Assembly (NCBI RefSeq): GCF_000420645.1
Contig: NZ_ATVI01000010.1
Span: forward strand, 124,001 to 188,000
From: Nevskia ramosa DSM 11499
GTDB lineage: Bacteria > Pseudomonadota > Gammaproteobacteria > Nevskiales > Nevskiaceae
Reading direction: 5' to 3'
DNA length: 64,000 bases
Part shown: one piece after another, positions 27,292-36,560 of the stretch
Layout: each line of letters begins with the position of its first letter
Position numbering within the stretch: position 1 is the first letter of the stretch
Notes under the pieces: generated by a model
Told to the model about the DNA's origin: nothing
The model's input: only the letters and a program-made list of their open reading frames with translations
Databases searched by the model: none
Translations under genes and position numbers: made by a program

Positions 27292-29097
27292 ATGTCCCCG
27301 CTGATCAATCGCCGCGATCTGTCGTTCCTGCTCTACGAATTGCTCGATGTCGAAGCGCTGTGCGCGCGCAGCCGCTATGCGATGCACGATCGCGACAGCT
27401 TCGAAGCGGTGATCGACGCCGCGCATCGCCTGGCCGTGGAGCAGTTCCTGCCGCATGCCGCCAAGGCCGATGCCCAAGAGCCGACTTTCGATGGCCAGAC
27501 GGTGACCATGATCCCGGAGGTCAAGGCTGCGCTCGCGGCTTATGTCGACGGCGGTTTTCTCAGCGCGTCCTTCGACGCTGAACTCGGCGGCCTGCAGTTG
27601 CCGTACACCATCGCGTCGGCAGTCAACGGCCTGTTCGTCGGCGCCAATTGCGGCACCGCCGCCTATCCGTTCCTGACCACGGCGGCGGCCAATCTGCTGC
27701 GCGTGCATGGCTCGCCGGAGCAGAAGATCCGCTATCTGCAGCCGATGCTGGCCGGCCGCTACTTCGGCACCATGTGCCTGTCCGAGCCGCAGGCCGGTTC
27801 CTCGCTCGCCGACGTCCTCACGCGCGCCACGCCGGAAGCGGACGGCCGCTATCGCATCAGCGGCAACAAGATGTGGATCAGCGGCGGCGAGCACGAACTG
27901 GCAGAGAACATCATCCATCTCGTGCTGGCGCGGATCGACGGCGCGCCGGCAGGCACCAAGGGCATTTCGCTGTTCATCGTGCCGAAATACCGGCTCGATG
28001 CGGATGGCAATCCCGGCCCGCGCAACGGCGTTCGGCTGGCCGGCCTGAACCACAAGATGGGCTATCGCGGCACCACCAACTGCGCGCTGAACTTCGGCGA
28101 CGTCGCGGGCGAGCCCTGCTACGGCGAGCTGGTCGGCCGAGCCAACGAAGGTCTGGCGGGCATGTTCCACATGATGAACGAGGCCCGCATCGGCGTCGGG
28201 CTCGGCGCGACCATGCTTGGCTACGCCGGCTATCGCTACTCGCTGGACTACGCGAAGACCCGGCTGCAGGGGCGACTGGCCGCGAACCGCGATCCGTCTT
28301 CGAAGCCGGTGGCGATCATCGAGCACAGTGACGTGCGGCGGATGCTGTTGGCGCAGAAGGCTTACGTCGAAGGCGGCCTGGCGCTTGGGCTTTGCTGTGC
28401 AAGCCTGGTCGACGAACAGGCCACGGCCGACAGTAGCGAAGCGCATACCGAAGCCGGGCTGCTGCTGGACATCCTGACGCCGGTCGCCAAGGCCTGGCCG
28501 TCCGAGTGGTGCCTGGAAGCGAACAAGCTGGCGATCCAGGTGCTCGGTGGTTACGGCTACACGCGCGACTATCCGGTCGAACGCCTGTATCGCGACAACC
28601 GCCTGAACCCGATCCACGAAGGCACCAACGGCATCCAGGCGCTCGATCTGCTTGGCCGCAAGGCCTTGATGAACAACGGCGCGGCGCTGAAGCTGCTGCT
28701 GTCGCGGATCGCGGCGACGGCGCAGGCCGCTGGCGAGTTCACGGCTCTGGCCGAGCATGCGCAGGCGCTTGCCGCTGCGGTGGCGCGCATCGCCGGCACC
28801 ACGCGGCGGCTCGCGGCCGTCGCTCAGCGGGGTGAAACGGAGCTGTTCCTCGCCAATGCCAGCAGTTATCTGGACCTGGTCGGCCACACGGTCATCGCCT
28901 GGCTGTGGCTGCGTCAGGCCTGTGTTGCCCAGCTTGCAATGGCCTCGGCCTCGACGGCGGATGCGGCGTTCTACACCGGCAAATTGCAGACCTGCCGCTG
29001 GTTCTTCCGCCACGAGTTGCCGAAGACCTCGGCGCAGGCGGCGCTGCTCGACAGCCTCGACGACACCGTCCTGAAAATGGACTTGGCAGGGTTCTAG
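27292..29097 (+). CDS. Acyl-CoA dehydrogenase with C-terminal extension
   Basis: A 601-residue long acyl-CoA dehydrogenase, a paralogue of the one at 3777-5522 with the same layout: AcylCoA_DH_N-like leader, core with MCLSEPQAGSSLADV and KMWISGGEHELAENIIHLVLARI, IQVLGGYGYTRDYPVERLYRD, catalytic-Glu motif HEGTNGIQALDL, and an extra 130-residue helical C-terminus. Divergent from the 391-residue dehydrogenase with 159 bases between starts, so a shared regulatory region is likely. Substrate unknown. Confidence 0.93.
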   Translation: MSPLINRRDLSFLLYELLDVEALCARSRYAMHDRDSFEAVIDAAHRLAVEQFLPHAAKADAQEPTFDGQTVTMIPEVKAALAAYVDGGFLSASFDAELGGLQLPYTIASAVNGLFVGANCGTAAYPFLTTAAANLLRVHGSPEQKIRYLQPMLAGRYFGTMCLSEPQAGSSLADVLTRATPEADGRYRISGNKMWISGGEHELAENIIHLVLARIDGAPAGTKGISLFIVPKYRLDADGNPGPRNGVRLAGLNHKMGYRGTTNCALNFGDVAGEPCYGELVGRANEGLAGMFHMMNEARIGVGLGATMLGYAGYRYSLDYAKTRLQGRLAANRDPSSKPVAIIEHSDVRRMLLAQKAYVEGGLALGLCCASLVDEQATADSSEAHTEAGLLLDILTPVAKAWPSEWCLEANKLAIQVLGGYGYTRDYPVERLYRDNRLNPIHEGTNGIQALDLLGRKALMNNGAALKLLLSRIAATAQAAGEFTALAEHAQALAAAVARIAGTTRRLAAVAQRGETELFLANASSYLDLVGHTVIAWLWLRQACVAQLAMASASTADAAFYTGKLQTCRWFFRHELPKTSAQAALLDSLDDTVLKMDLAGF

Positions 29098-29212
29098 CTT
29101 CTGAAGATCAAGAAAATGTAACTGTTTGCTGGCGCCGCTCCGGTGGACCGGCTTAAATGCATGAGCACGAGGCGGCTCTGTCGCTCGCAACCCGGATGCC
29201 TTCTACGCATCA

Positions 29213-30046
29213 ATGATCGTCCCGATGCCCATGATCGCTGCGTTCGCCGAGCATGTTCGCGAACGCTACAAACCGGACCAGCCCGAATCGTTCTGGGCCT
29301 GCACGCCGCTGTTTCGCCGCCTGGCCGATCCGACTTTCGCTGGGCAGATGATCAATCACACCTTGCATGCGCTGAATTGCGATCCGCACCACTCTGGCGA
29401 CTGGTCGGCCCGGCAGATCGTGCTGGTGCGCGAACCGGCGTGGACCCTGTCGCTGCAGTTGATCGATCGGCCGCGTCGCTACATCCACAGCTCGCCTTCG
29501 CATCTGCTGATCACGGCGCTGAGTGGTCTGCCGCTGAGCGGCGAGCTTTACGATCTGCCGCCCGGCTACGACAACGCGGTGTTCGATCCCTCACTGAAGC
29601 TCGTGCCTGCCGGACCATTCAAGCTCGCGGCCGGCGAGATTCTGGCCATCGATGCCGATTGCCATGCGGCCGACTTTCGCGTCGAGCGGCCGATGATGCT
29701 GCTGAAGCTGGCCACGGCGCCGGTGCAGACCCTGGAGTGGCTGTTCAGCAAATCCACCCTGCATCCCTGGCAGGCCAACGATGCCGATGCCGCGATGACC
29801 AATCTGAGAGTCGGCGCCTATGTGCTGGGCCGCCTCGCCCACCAGTCATCGCTGGAGCCGATCAAGACGCTGACCGCGCACGCCAACCAGAACGTGCGCT
29901 GGGCGGCGATCCAGAGCCTCGGCCGCCTGAGCCGTGCCGAAGCGCAGAAGGTGTTGCGGGCCGCGCTCGATGATCCGCATCCCACCGTGCGTCACGCGGC
30001 GAAGCAGGTGATCGACGAGGCCGAGCGGCCGGTACGGAAAAGCTGA
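29213..30046 (+). CDS. Uncharacterised protein, cupin-like N-terminus and HEAT-like C-terminus
   Basis: A 277-residue cytoplasmic protein. Residues about 60-165 are beta-rich (ARQIVLVREPAWTLSLQLID, HLLITALSG, GEILAIDADCHAADFRV) and look like a double-stranded beta-helix. Residues about 205-270 form HEAT-type helical pairs: NQNVRWAAIQSLGRLSRAEAQKVL and HPTVRHAAKQVIDEAE. The next gene, 3 bases downstream, has the same plan, so they are probably diverged paralogues in one operon. I do not know the family. Starts at 29225 and 29231 are also possible; no strong Shine-Dalgarno distinguishes them. Confidence 0.7.
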   Translation: MIVPMPMIAAFAEHVRERYKPDQPESFWACTPLFRRLADPTFAGQMINHTLHALNCDPHHSGDWSARQIVLVREPAWTLSLQLIDRPRRYIHSSPSHLLITALSGLPLSGELYDLPPGYDNAVFDPSLKLVPAGPFKLAAGEILAIDADCHAADFRVERPMMLLKLATAPVQTLEWLFSKSTLHPWQANDADAAMTNLRVGAYVLGRLAHQSSLEPIKTLTAHANQNVRWAAIQSLGRLSRAEAQKVLRAALDDPHPTVRHAAKQVIDEAERPVRKS

Positions 30047-30049
30047 GCC

Positions 30050-30931
30050 ATGGCCATGACCGTGACCTCTGCGACTCAGAAGAACGCCAGCATCGAGGAG
30101 TTCATCGAATATCTCGAGCAGAACGGCATCGACCCGCGCGATGTCGACAGCATCGCCAGTGCGGCGCCGATGCTGAGCGCGCTGACCAATGATCGCGAGT
30201 TGATCGTGCGGCCGCTGAATCAGTATCTGAAGCTGGGTTTCAAGGGTTCGATGCCGGGTCTCGAGCAGTCGATTCCGCTCGCCGTTCACGGTGACTTCCG
30301 GTTGCGCGCCAATGTCTGGCCGTCGACCTCCGACATCACCGCCGGCCGGGTGCTGCCGGATCAGTTCGCGTACGACCACGCGCACGACCACAACTTCCAT
30401 TTCATGACCATTGCCTACTTCGGCACCGGCTACGTCACGGAAATCTACGAGTACGACTACGAACGGGTCGAAGGCTATATCGGCGAGATGGTCGAGTTGC
30501 GCTTTCTCGAACGCACCCAGTTCTCGGCCGGCCGGGCGATGCTTTACCGCGCCAGCCGCGATCTGCACATCCAGTTCCCGCCGGAGGATCTCAGCATCAC
30601 CCTGAGCCTGATGGCAGACCTGCCCGAACTACGCAGCCGCGACCAGTTCTTCTTCAATTTGCAGCACCGCACGATCAGCGGCTTCGCGCCGCACTCGGAA
30701 ACCTCGCGGCGGATCGACATCATCAGCATGGCCGGACAGGCCGGCAATGACGACACCTGCCAGATGCTCAACGATATGGCGCAGAGCCATCCCTGCCGAC
30801 GCACGCGGCTGGCCGCCTATGAAGCGCTGGTGCGCCTGCGGCCTGCGGAGGCGGTGGGAATCTGGGAGCGCGCGGCGGGCGACAGTGCGCCCCTGGTGGC
30901 CAACGAGGCGCGGGCGCGGCTGGCCGGCTGA
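30050..30931 (+). CDS. Uncharacterised protein, His-rich cupin-like domain plus HEAT-like repeat
   Basis: A 293-residue cytoplasmic protein directly downstream of its probable paralogue. A histidine cluster at residues 110-117 (HAHDHNFH) opens a beta-rich segment (FMTIAYFGTGYVTEIYEYD) and resembles a cupin metal site; a later His in ASRDLHIQFPPEDLSITL could complete it. The C-terminal 60 residues (HPCRRTRLAAYEALVRLRP and the following helix) are HEAT-like. No homologue is recognised. The metal site is inferred from spacing only. Confidence 0.7.
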   Translation: MAMTVTSATQKNASIEEFIEYLEQNGIDPRDVDSIASAAPMLSALTNDRELIVRPLNQYLKLGFKGSMPGLEQSIPLAVHGDFRLRANVWPSTSDITAGRVLPDQFAYDHAHDHNFHFMTIAYFGTGYVTEIYEYDYERVEGYIGEMVELRFLERTQFSAGRAMLYRASRDLHIQFPPEDLSITLSLMADLPELRSRDQFFFNLQHRTISGFAPHSETSRRIDIISMAGQAGNDDTCQMLNDMAQSHPCRRTRLAAYEALVRLRPAEAVGIWERAAGDSAPLVANEARARLAG

Positions 30932-30940
30932 AGCAGGGTT

Positions 30941-33082
30941 TCAGCGAATACCGACGGTCACCGGCTCGCGCGCCGCCACGGCGGTGGCATGGGCATCCAT
31001 GCCGTTCTCCTCGAAGGCCACGGCCCAGGCTTCGAAATCGGCAGCCGGCAGCGCTCGCGTGAAGTAGAAGCCCTGCTGCAGCTTGCAGCCGAGGATGCGC
31101 AGCTGGCGCATCTGGGCAGTGTTCTCCACACCTTCGGCGATCACGCCAAGATCGAGATTCTGGGCCAGGGTCAAGGTCGCCGAAACGATCGCCAGTGCCT
31201 GCTTGGAAGCGCCCATCGAGGTCACGAACTGGCGATCGATCTTGATCTTGTCGATCGGCAGCCGCTGCAGGTAGCTGAACGAGGAATAGCCGGTACCGAA
31301 GTCGTCGAGGCCGATGCGGAAGCCGAGGCGTTTGATCTCGGTGAGCATCGTGTGGCTGTACTCGGTCGAGTCGAGCAGGGCACTTTCAGTCAACTCGAAA
31401 TCGATCAGCCGTTCGCGCGAGCCCGGCGCGCTGCTGAAGCCGCGCAGCAGTTGCAGGATGCGGCCATCGTGCACCTGACGTACCGACAGATTCACCGATA
31501 CCCGCAGGCGGCGGTTCTTGGCGGCCCAGATCTGCGCCTGCTCGTGCGCCTTGATCAGGCACAGCTCGCCGAGCTGGTTGATCAGGCCGGAATCTTCGGC
31601 GACCTGGATGAACTCGCTCGGCGGCATCAGGCCGTTTTCGGGGTGGCGCCAGCGCAGCAGCGCTTCGGCACCGACCACCAGACCCTTCTCGACATCGACC
31701 ACCGGCTGGTAGAACGGCTCGAACTCGTCGCGCTCCAGGCCGCGACGGATCTCGCTGGCCAGCGCCAGTTGCCGGCGCATGGTGCCGGTCAGTTGTGCCG
31801 AGGCGAAGCGGGCGTTGTTGCGGCCGTTCTTCTTGGCGACGAACATCGCCGCATCGGCGCTGGCGATGATCTGTTCGGCGGTTTCGCCATCGCCGGGAAA
31901 CACGGCGATGCCGATCGACACCGACATGTTCAGCAGGTGATCGCCGAACGGATAGCTTTCGGCGAGGCCACGCAACAGGCAATCGGCCTGCTCGCGCAGC
32001 GGCGTTTCCAGCGCGCTGCCGGCATCGAGGCCGTCGACGGTGATCGTGAACTTGTCGCCGCCGTGCCGGCACAGCAGCGCGCCGGGTGGCATGAAGCGGT
32101 GCAGGCGTGCGGTCGCTTCGCAGAGATAGCGATCGCCGGCCTTGTGGCCGAACTTGTCGTTGACGGCGCGGAAGTTGTCGAGATCGACATAGAACAGCGC
32201 CACCGGTTCGCGGGTTTGCCGCGAGCGGTCGATCGCTCGCTGCAGGGTTTCTTCAAGCCGGGCGCGGTTGCCGAGGCCGGTCAGCGGATCCTGGTAGGCG
32301 AGCCGGCGCAGGCGTTCGGCCTGATCGCGGAACTGGCGCAGCGCCACGGCGATGTCTCCGAACTCGTCGGGGCGGATCGGCGGCAGGTCGATGTCGATCT
32401 CGCCGGCATTGACCTGGCGGATGGCGTTGGTGGTGGCCTGCAATGGCCGGATCACCGAACGCACGATGCCGAGCGTCATCAGCACGCCGAGCAGTCCGGC
32501 ACCGCCGATGATGGCCGCACACAGACGCACCAGATCCTTCAGCCGGCTGTGCTCGGCCGCCTGCAGCTCGCCGGTGCGCAGCTGTTCGCGCTTGCTGGCG
32601 GTCTGCAGGGTTTCATCGATCAGATCGATGCGTTGCTGCAGCGCCAGCAGCAGGGGCGCTGCTCGTTCGGGATCGCCGGATGTCGCGGAATCGAGCGCGC
32701 GCACCGACAGGCCATCGATCTCGTCGCTGGCTTCCTCGATCAGCCTGGCGCTGATCGGGTCAGCACCGGAAAGCTTGAGCAATTCGCCATCGAAGCTGGC
32801 CTTGGCTTCGCGCTGCGCTTTCCTGGCCGCATCCTGCTGCTGCCGGTTGGGCGTCTGGATCGCATTGCCCAACTGGCCGCTGTAGCGGCGCACCAGACTC
32901 ATCGCCTGCTGGGCTGCGTAAATGGTCTCGAAGCGATCGAATTGCTGGACGCGCGCCGCGTTGGCTTCCTGGTCGCGCAGCATCACCGAGCCGATCACCA
33001 GACTGGCACCGCCCAGCACCGCGACCAGACCCAGGCAAAGGGTCATCAGCCGAGTTCTGACGCTGAAAGTCGGTCTCTTCAT
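30941..33082 (-). CDS. GGDEF(degenerate)-EAL cyclic-di-GMP protein with sensor and HAMP region
   Basis: A 713-residue inner-membrane signalling protein. N-terminal membrane helix (LMTLCLGLVAVLGGASLVIG), a periplasmic helical sensor of about 150 residues, a second helix (LCAAIIGGAGLLGVLMTLGIV) and a HAMP-like segment (RPLQATTNAIRQVNAGEIDI). The GGDEF domain carries GGDKF instead of GG(D/E)EF and has no upstream RxxD inhibitory site, so cyclase activity is unlikely. The EAL domain looks intact: EALLRW, SVNLSV, FELTES, GLDDFGTGYSS, KIDRQF and IAEGVEN. I expect a phosphodiesterase, perhaps regulated by the degenerate GGDEF. The start at 33082 (MKRPTFSVRTRL) is chosen just before the first membrane helix. 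Confidence 0.92.
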   Translation of the reverse strand: MKRPTFSVRTRLMTLCLGLVAVLGGASLVIGSVMLRDQEANAARVQQFDRFETIYAAQQAMSLVRRYSGQLGNAIQTPNRQQQDAARKAQREAKASFDGELLKLSGADPISARLIEEASDEIDGLSVRALDSATSGDPERAAPLLLALQQRIDLIDETLQTASKREQLRTGELQAAEHSRLKDLVRLCAAIIGGAGLLGVLMTLGIVRSVIRPLQATTNAIRQVNAGEIDIDLPPIRPDEFGDIAVALRQFRDQAERLRRLAYQDPLTGLGNRARLEETLQRAIDRSRQTREPVALFYVDLDNFRAVNDKFGHKAGDRYLCEATARLHRFMPPGALLCRHGGDKFTITVDGLDAGSALETPLREQADCLLRGLAESYPFGDHLLNMSVSIGIAVFPGDGETAEQIIASADAAMFVAKKNGRNNARFASAQLTGTMRRQLALASEIRRGLERDEFEPFYQPVVDVEKGLVVGAEALLRWRHPENGLMPPSEFIQVAEDSGLINQLGELCLIKAHEQAQIWAAKNRRLRVSVNLSVRQVHDGRILQLLRGFSSAPGSRERLIDFELTESALLDSTEYSHTMLTEIKRLGFRIGLDDFGTGYSSFSYLQRLPIDKIKIDRQFVTSMGASKQALAIVSATLTLAQNLDLGVIAEGVENTAQMRQLRILGCKLQQGFYFTRALPAADFEAWAVAFEENGMDAHATAVAAREPVTVGIR

Positions 33083-33227
33083 CCGGGTAAGAGCGTGCCG
33101 GCAGGGGTTGCGTTCGGCCTCGCGCGAAATGACAGCAAGACGATGTCCGGATGATAGGTCAATGACACTGGAAGTCGCGTGAGTCAAAGACCCCAAGATA
33201 TTTGCATTAATGCACGGTTGCCCCGTT

Positions 33228-33872
33228 TCAGGGCATCGAGACTGCAGCGGTCAGCAAGGGCCGCACTTGGGTCAGCAACCATTCCAGACGTCGGTCCTCG
33301 GCGGCGGCATCGTGGCGCAGGAAGCGGTCGACACCCTCACCGTGAAACAGCGTGACCATGGTGTCGACGATCACCGGGAAATCCGGCAGCGACCTTGCCG
33401 CTTCCGGCAGCAGCAAGGTGGCCAGCGCCTGATCTTCGGCGGCGCGGCGCTGCCACAGCGGCAGTAGTGCTTCATGCAGGGCCGGATCGGTACGGGCGGC
33501 GATCAGCAGTTCGAACCAGGCCTGATGCAGCGGCGAGCGGACATTGGCGCGCAGCACGTCGAGCGCCAGCCGCAGTTCGTCCTCGCGGCTGGCGCGCAGA
33601 CGCAGGAAGTCGCTGCGATACAACTCGCGCAGGCCGCGTTCGATGTCCTCGGCGACCGCGATCAGCAATTGCAGTCGGGTCGCGTAATGGCGGAACAGCG
33701 CGCCTTGCGACAGGCCGGCGCGGCTGCAGATGTCCTGCACCGTGGTCCGGTAGTAGCCCACTTCGATCAAGGCCGCCGTGGCGGCATCGAGCAGCCGCCG
33801 CGTGGTGCCGGCGCGGCGCTCGGCCTGGGTGCGGCGGGGCGGTACTGCGGCGATTTCTTCGGCGGCCTGCAT
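33228..33872 (-). CDS. TetR-family regulator, downstream of amidohydrolase
   Basis: A 214-residue TetR repressor. The N-terminal HTH is in TTRRLLDAATAALIEVGYYRTTVQDICSRAG...GALFRHY (residues about 19-65). The C-terminal ligand domain is helical. The ATG at 33872 lies one base after the stop of the amidohydrolase gene (TGAGATG), so they are co-transcribed and the regulator probably controls that operon. Ligand unknown. Confidence 0.9.
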   Translation of the reverse strand: MQAAEEIAAVPPRRTQAERRAGTTRRLLDAATAALIEVGYYRTTVQDICSRAGLSQGALFRHYATRLQLLIAVAEDIERGLRELYRSDFLRLRASREDELRLALDVLRANVRSPLHQAWFELLIAARTDPALHEALLPLWQRRAAEDQALATLLLPEAARSLPDFPVIVDTMVTLFHGEGVDRFLRHDAAAEDRRLEWLLTQVRPLLTAAVSMP

Positions 33873-33873
33873 C

Positions 33874-35691
33874 TCAGGCGGCGCGTGCCAGGGATGATTC
33901 GGGGGCGGGGCTGAAGTCGACCGCACGCGCCGGAATCTCGCCGGCCCGCAGGAAGCGGCCGTAGCCGGATTGGTTGCCGAAGTCCGTCGCGAACCGGGTC
34001 TGCCGGTAGGCCACACGGCCGTTGATGATCGTCGCCGTCACCGCAGCATCGTTGCGATTGACCATGCGCGCCACGCCGCCGAATTCCGGCATCGGCGCTT
34101 CGGCGTAGGCGGCGAGGCTATCGTCCAGCCCGTGTGGATTGATGACTGCGATATCGGCGCGATCACCGAGGCGAAGATGGCCGGCGTCGATGCCGAACCA
34201 GTCGCCAAGCTCGCCGGTGAGCCGCCAGACCGCCTTCTCCAGGCTCATGAAAGCCCGGCCTTCGGTTTGCGCGTCGTTGACCAGCTTCAGCATCCGCAGC
34301 GGGAAGTTGTAGAAGGCCATGTTGCGGATGTGAGCGCCGGCATCGGAGAACGACAGGATCGCGCCCTTTTCCTGGACGATCGCTTCCAGCCGGTGCTTGC
34401 GGTAGTTGCCGATTGTGGTCTTCCAGCGCAGCGCCTTGCCGTGGGCGACGACCAGATCGAGAAAGGCATCGACCGGATGGATGCCGCGGGCATCGGCCAC
34501 TTCGCCGAAGCTCTTGCCGACGACGCTGGCATCCGGGCAGCCGACGATCGCCGCATCGTGAAAGTCGCGATGCCAGACTCTGGGCGTCAGCTTCGACTCG
34601 TAGTTCTTGCGGAACCAGCGGCGGTAGCTTTCATCCTGCAGCAGCTTGTTGCGCTCGATTTCGTCGGCCAGATGCAGCGCCGCTTCGCCGGCGCCGAACT
34701 CCTCGAAGATCACCAGATCGATGCCATCGGCGTGGACCTCGAACGGGCAGGGCAGCGCCTGCCAGCGGAAATCGGCGCCGAGAAAACGGTTGCAGAAATG
34801 GGCGAGCTTGCCGACCACGCGATGCAGCAGGCCGTTGGATTTCACGTCCATCAAGGTGATCAGGGTCGTCTTCAGCGGTTTGCGGAACCAGCCGAAGCTC
34901 GCGAACAGAAACGCGAACATGTTGATCTTGGTGACGATGTCCGGCGCGCCCTGATGAATGCGGCCGCGCCGCCTGAGGATGCGATTCAGCTGCGCGTACT
35001 CAGGCCATTTCGCATAGGTGGTCGGCAGGCTCTTGCTGCGCTCGCGGTCGCCGTCGAGCTTGTCCCACTTGGTGGTCATCGTCGACAGGCCGAGCAGGCC
35101 GACATCCAGGCCTTCTTCGAGCACCGCTTCCATGCGTTGCATCTCGGTGGCGGTGGGCTGCACCTGCTTGTCGACGGCGCGCGACAGGCCCATCACCGAC
35201 ACCCGCAGATCCGAGTGACCGAGAAACGCGGTGACGTTCGGGCCCAGCGGCATCTGTTCGAGATGGGCGACGTAACCGCGCGGCGTGTTCCAGGTCTTGG
35301 TCCGCTTCAGGAGCGGCAGCACTTCTTCGCGCGGGATCGATTCGACTCGGGTGAACAGGTCCGAACAGTCCTCGGCGTCGGAGCAGACCATGCCGATCGA
35401 GCAGGAGCCGAAGGTCACCGTGGTCACGCCATGGCGCACGCTTTCCTTGAGGCCCGGACCGGCAAGCAGTTCGGCGTCGTAGTGCGTGTGGGTGTCGAGA
35501 AAGCCGGGCATCACCCATTCGCCGGCCGCATTGATGACCTCGGGGCAGCCGGTTTCATCGAGCGGCGTGTCGGAGATCGCGGCCACGTGGCCGTTCCGTA
35601 TGCCGAGATGGCGGATCGCCGATGGCCCGCCGCTGCCGTCGAAGTGACGGCCGTTGTTGATGATCAGGTCAAACGCTGCGTTCGCAGTCAT
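33874..35691 (-). CDS. Amidohydrolase family protein, N-acyl-D-amino-acid deacylase-like
   Basis: A 605-residue metal-dependent hydrolase. The N-terminal beta-sandwich part (DLIINNGRHFDGSGGP) leads to the metal motif GFLDTHTHYDAELL. GVTTVTFGSCSIG, AFLGHSDLR and SFSDAGAHIRN are typical of the D-aminoacylase/dihydroorotase-like subgroup. The C-terminal GDRADIAVINP region closes the sandwich. The start at 35691 has GGAGCGAG upstream; an in-frame start at 35754 is less likely. First gene of an operon with the TetR regulator. The true substrate may be an N-acyl amino acid or another amide. Confidence 0.88.
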   Translation of the reverse strand: MTANAAFDLIINNGRHFDGSGGPSAIRHLGIRNGHVAAISDTPLDETGCPEVINAAGEWVMPGFLDTHTHYDAELLAGPGLKESVRHGVTTVTFGSCSIGMVCSDAEDCSDLFTRVESIPREEVLPLLKRTKTWNTPRGYVAHLEQMPLGPNVTAFLGHSDLRVSVMGLSRAVDKQVQPTATEMQRMEAVLEEGLDVGLLGLSTMTTKWDKLDGDRERSKSLPTTYAKWPEYAQLNRILRRRGRIHQGAPDIVTKINMFAFLFASFGWFRKPLKTTLITLMDVKSNGLLHRVVGKLAHFCNRFLGADFRWQALPCPFEVHADGIDLVIFEEFGAGEAALHLADEIERNKLLQDESYRRWFRKNYESKLTPRVWHRDFHDAAIVGCPDASVVGKSFGEVADARGIHPVDAFLDLVVAHGKALRWKTTIGNYRKHRLEAIVQEKGAILSFSDAGAHIRNMAFYNFPLRMLKLVNDAQTEGRAFMSLEKAVWRLTGELGDWFGIDAGHLRLGDRADIAVINPHGLDDSLAAYAEAPMPEFGGVARMVNRNDAAVTATIINGRVAYRQTRFATDFGNQSGYGRFLRAGEIPARAVDFSPAPESSLARAA

Positions 35692-35798
35692 GGTTCTCGC
35701 TCCGCTCGGGTCGCTGTGTTCGGGCACGATATGAAACATAGAGAGTGAATGCAATCTAAATTTTTCTATCGATCCGAGCTTTTGCGATCAGCCAGCCA

Positions 35799-35849
35799 TG
35801 AACGATCGGTAGCAAAAGCCGGACGCCTCCAACTGGCAGGCAGTGGCTG
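35799..35849 (+). promoter_or_regulatory. Conserved upstream block, copy 1 (YHS-protein gene)
   Basis: TGAACGATCGGTAGCAAA and the following bases align without gaps to the block at 38776-38826, including CC, ACGC, ACTGGC and AGTG at the same spacing. Distance to the ATG is 112 bases here and 111 in the other copy. TGAAC with an ACGC about 18-20 bases downstream resembles an ECF-sigma promoter (-35 GAAC type), but this is inference. Confidence 0.6.
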
Positions 35850-35910
35850 CCGCGAGGATCATGCAACTCACCAAAGCGGACACCGTTCCGCGAGTCCAGG
35901 AGTGAACATC

Positions 35911-36393
35911 ATGAATTCGATCAAACGTTTTGCCGGCACCTTGCTGTTGAGTCTGGCCGCCGTCGGCCCCGCACTGGCGGCGCCGGCGATCAACACTTTC
36001 GGCGAGGGTGGCGGCTACTTCAGCGATCCGAAACGCACCGACACCGCGATCCGCGGCTATGACCCGGTGGCCTATTTCACCGATGGCAAGCCGGTGAAGG
36101 GCAGCGACAAGTTCGTCCACGAATGGATGGGCGCCAAATGGCAGTTCGCCAGCCAGGATCATCTCGACAAGTTCAAGGCCGAGCCGGCGAAGTACGCGCC
36201 GCAGTACGGCGGCTACTGCGCCTACGGCATCGCCGAGGGTCACGTGGTGAAGATCGAGCCGGATCAGTGGAGCATCGTCAACGACAAGCTGTATCTGAAC
36301 TATGACGCAGACGTTTCCAAGAAGTGGAAGCAGGACAAGGCTGGCTACATCAAGAAGGCCGATGCCAGCTTCGATAGCGTGATCAAGAAGTAG
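35911..36393 (+). CDS. Exported YHS-domain protein
   Basis: A 160-residue protein with a Sec signal peptide (FAGTLLLSLAAVGPALA, cleavage near residue 24). The mature part is a YHS-type domain: GYDPVAYFTDGKPVKGSDKF, KWQFASQDHLDKFKAEPAKY and the Cys-containing YGGYCAYGIA. YHS domains occur in proteins handling metals, and the periplasmic members are uncharacterised. The start at 35911 has a good CAGGAG Shine-Dalgarno. Upstream it shares a 51-base block with the DoxX-like gene at 38887, so both probably answer the same signal. Confidence 0.9.
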   Translation: MNSIKRFAGTLLLSLAAVGPALAAPAINTFGEGGGYFSDPKRTDTAIRGYDPVAYFTDGKPVKGSDKFVHEWMGAKWQFASQDHLDKFKAEPAKYAPQYGGYCAYGIAEGHVVKIEPDQWSIVNDKLYLNYDADVSKKWKQDKAGYIKKADASFDSVIKK

Positions 36394-36560
36394 CTCGGCT
36401 CGTCTTCGACAGCGCCTTCGGAGCAGCCAGCATGGACGTCGGCGCTGTCACGTTAGAATATTGTTCAAATAACGCCCGCTTATCTGCACATCCTCAGGTG
36501 TTTTGCGCGCTCCGATCAAAGCTGCAGGCGTGGCAATCGGAGCCGCTGGCAGGATCAAGC

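Noticed and set aside
27133-29190. Long N-terminal extension of the 391-residue acyl-CoA dehydrogenase
   Set aside because: The frame stays open through the whole divergent dehydrogenase gene, but the translated residues are low-complexity and the family N-terminus begins at 27132.
30941-33082. Active diguanylate cyclase
   Set aside because: GGDKF lacks the catalytic acidic residue.
30989-33154. 721-codon plus-strand frame opposite the GGDEF-EAL gene
   Set aside because: Complement artefact of a GC-rich gene; the minus strand has clear signalling domains.
33970-35748. 592-codon plus-strand frame opposite the amidohydrolase
   Set aside because: No recognisable pattern, and the amidohydrolase on the other strand is clear.
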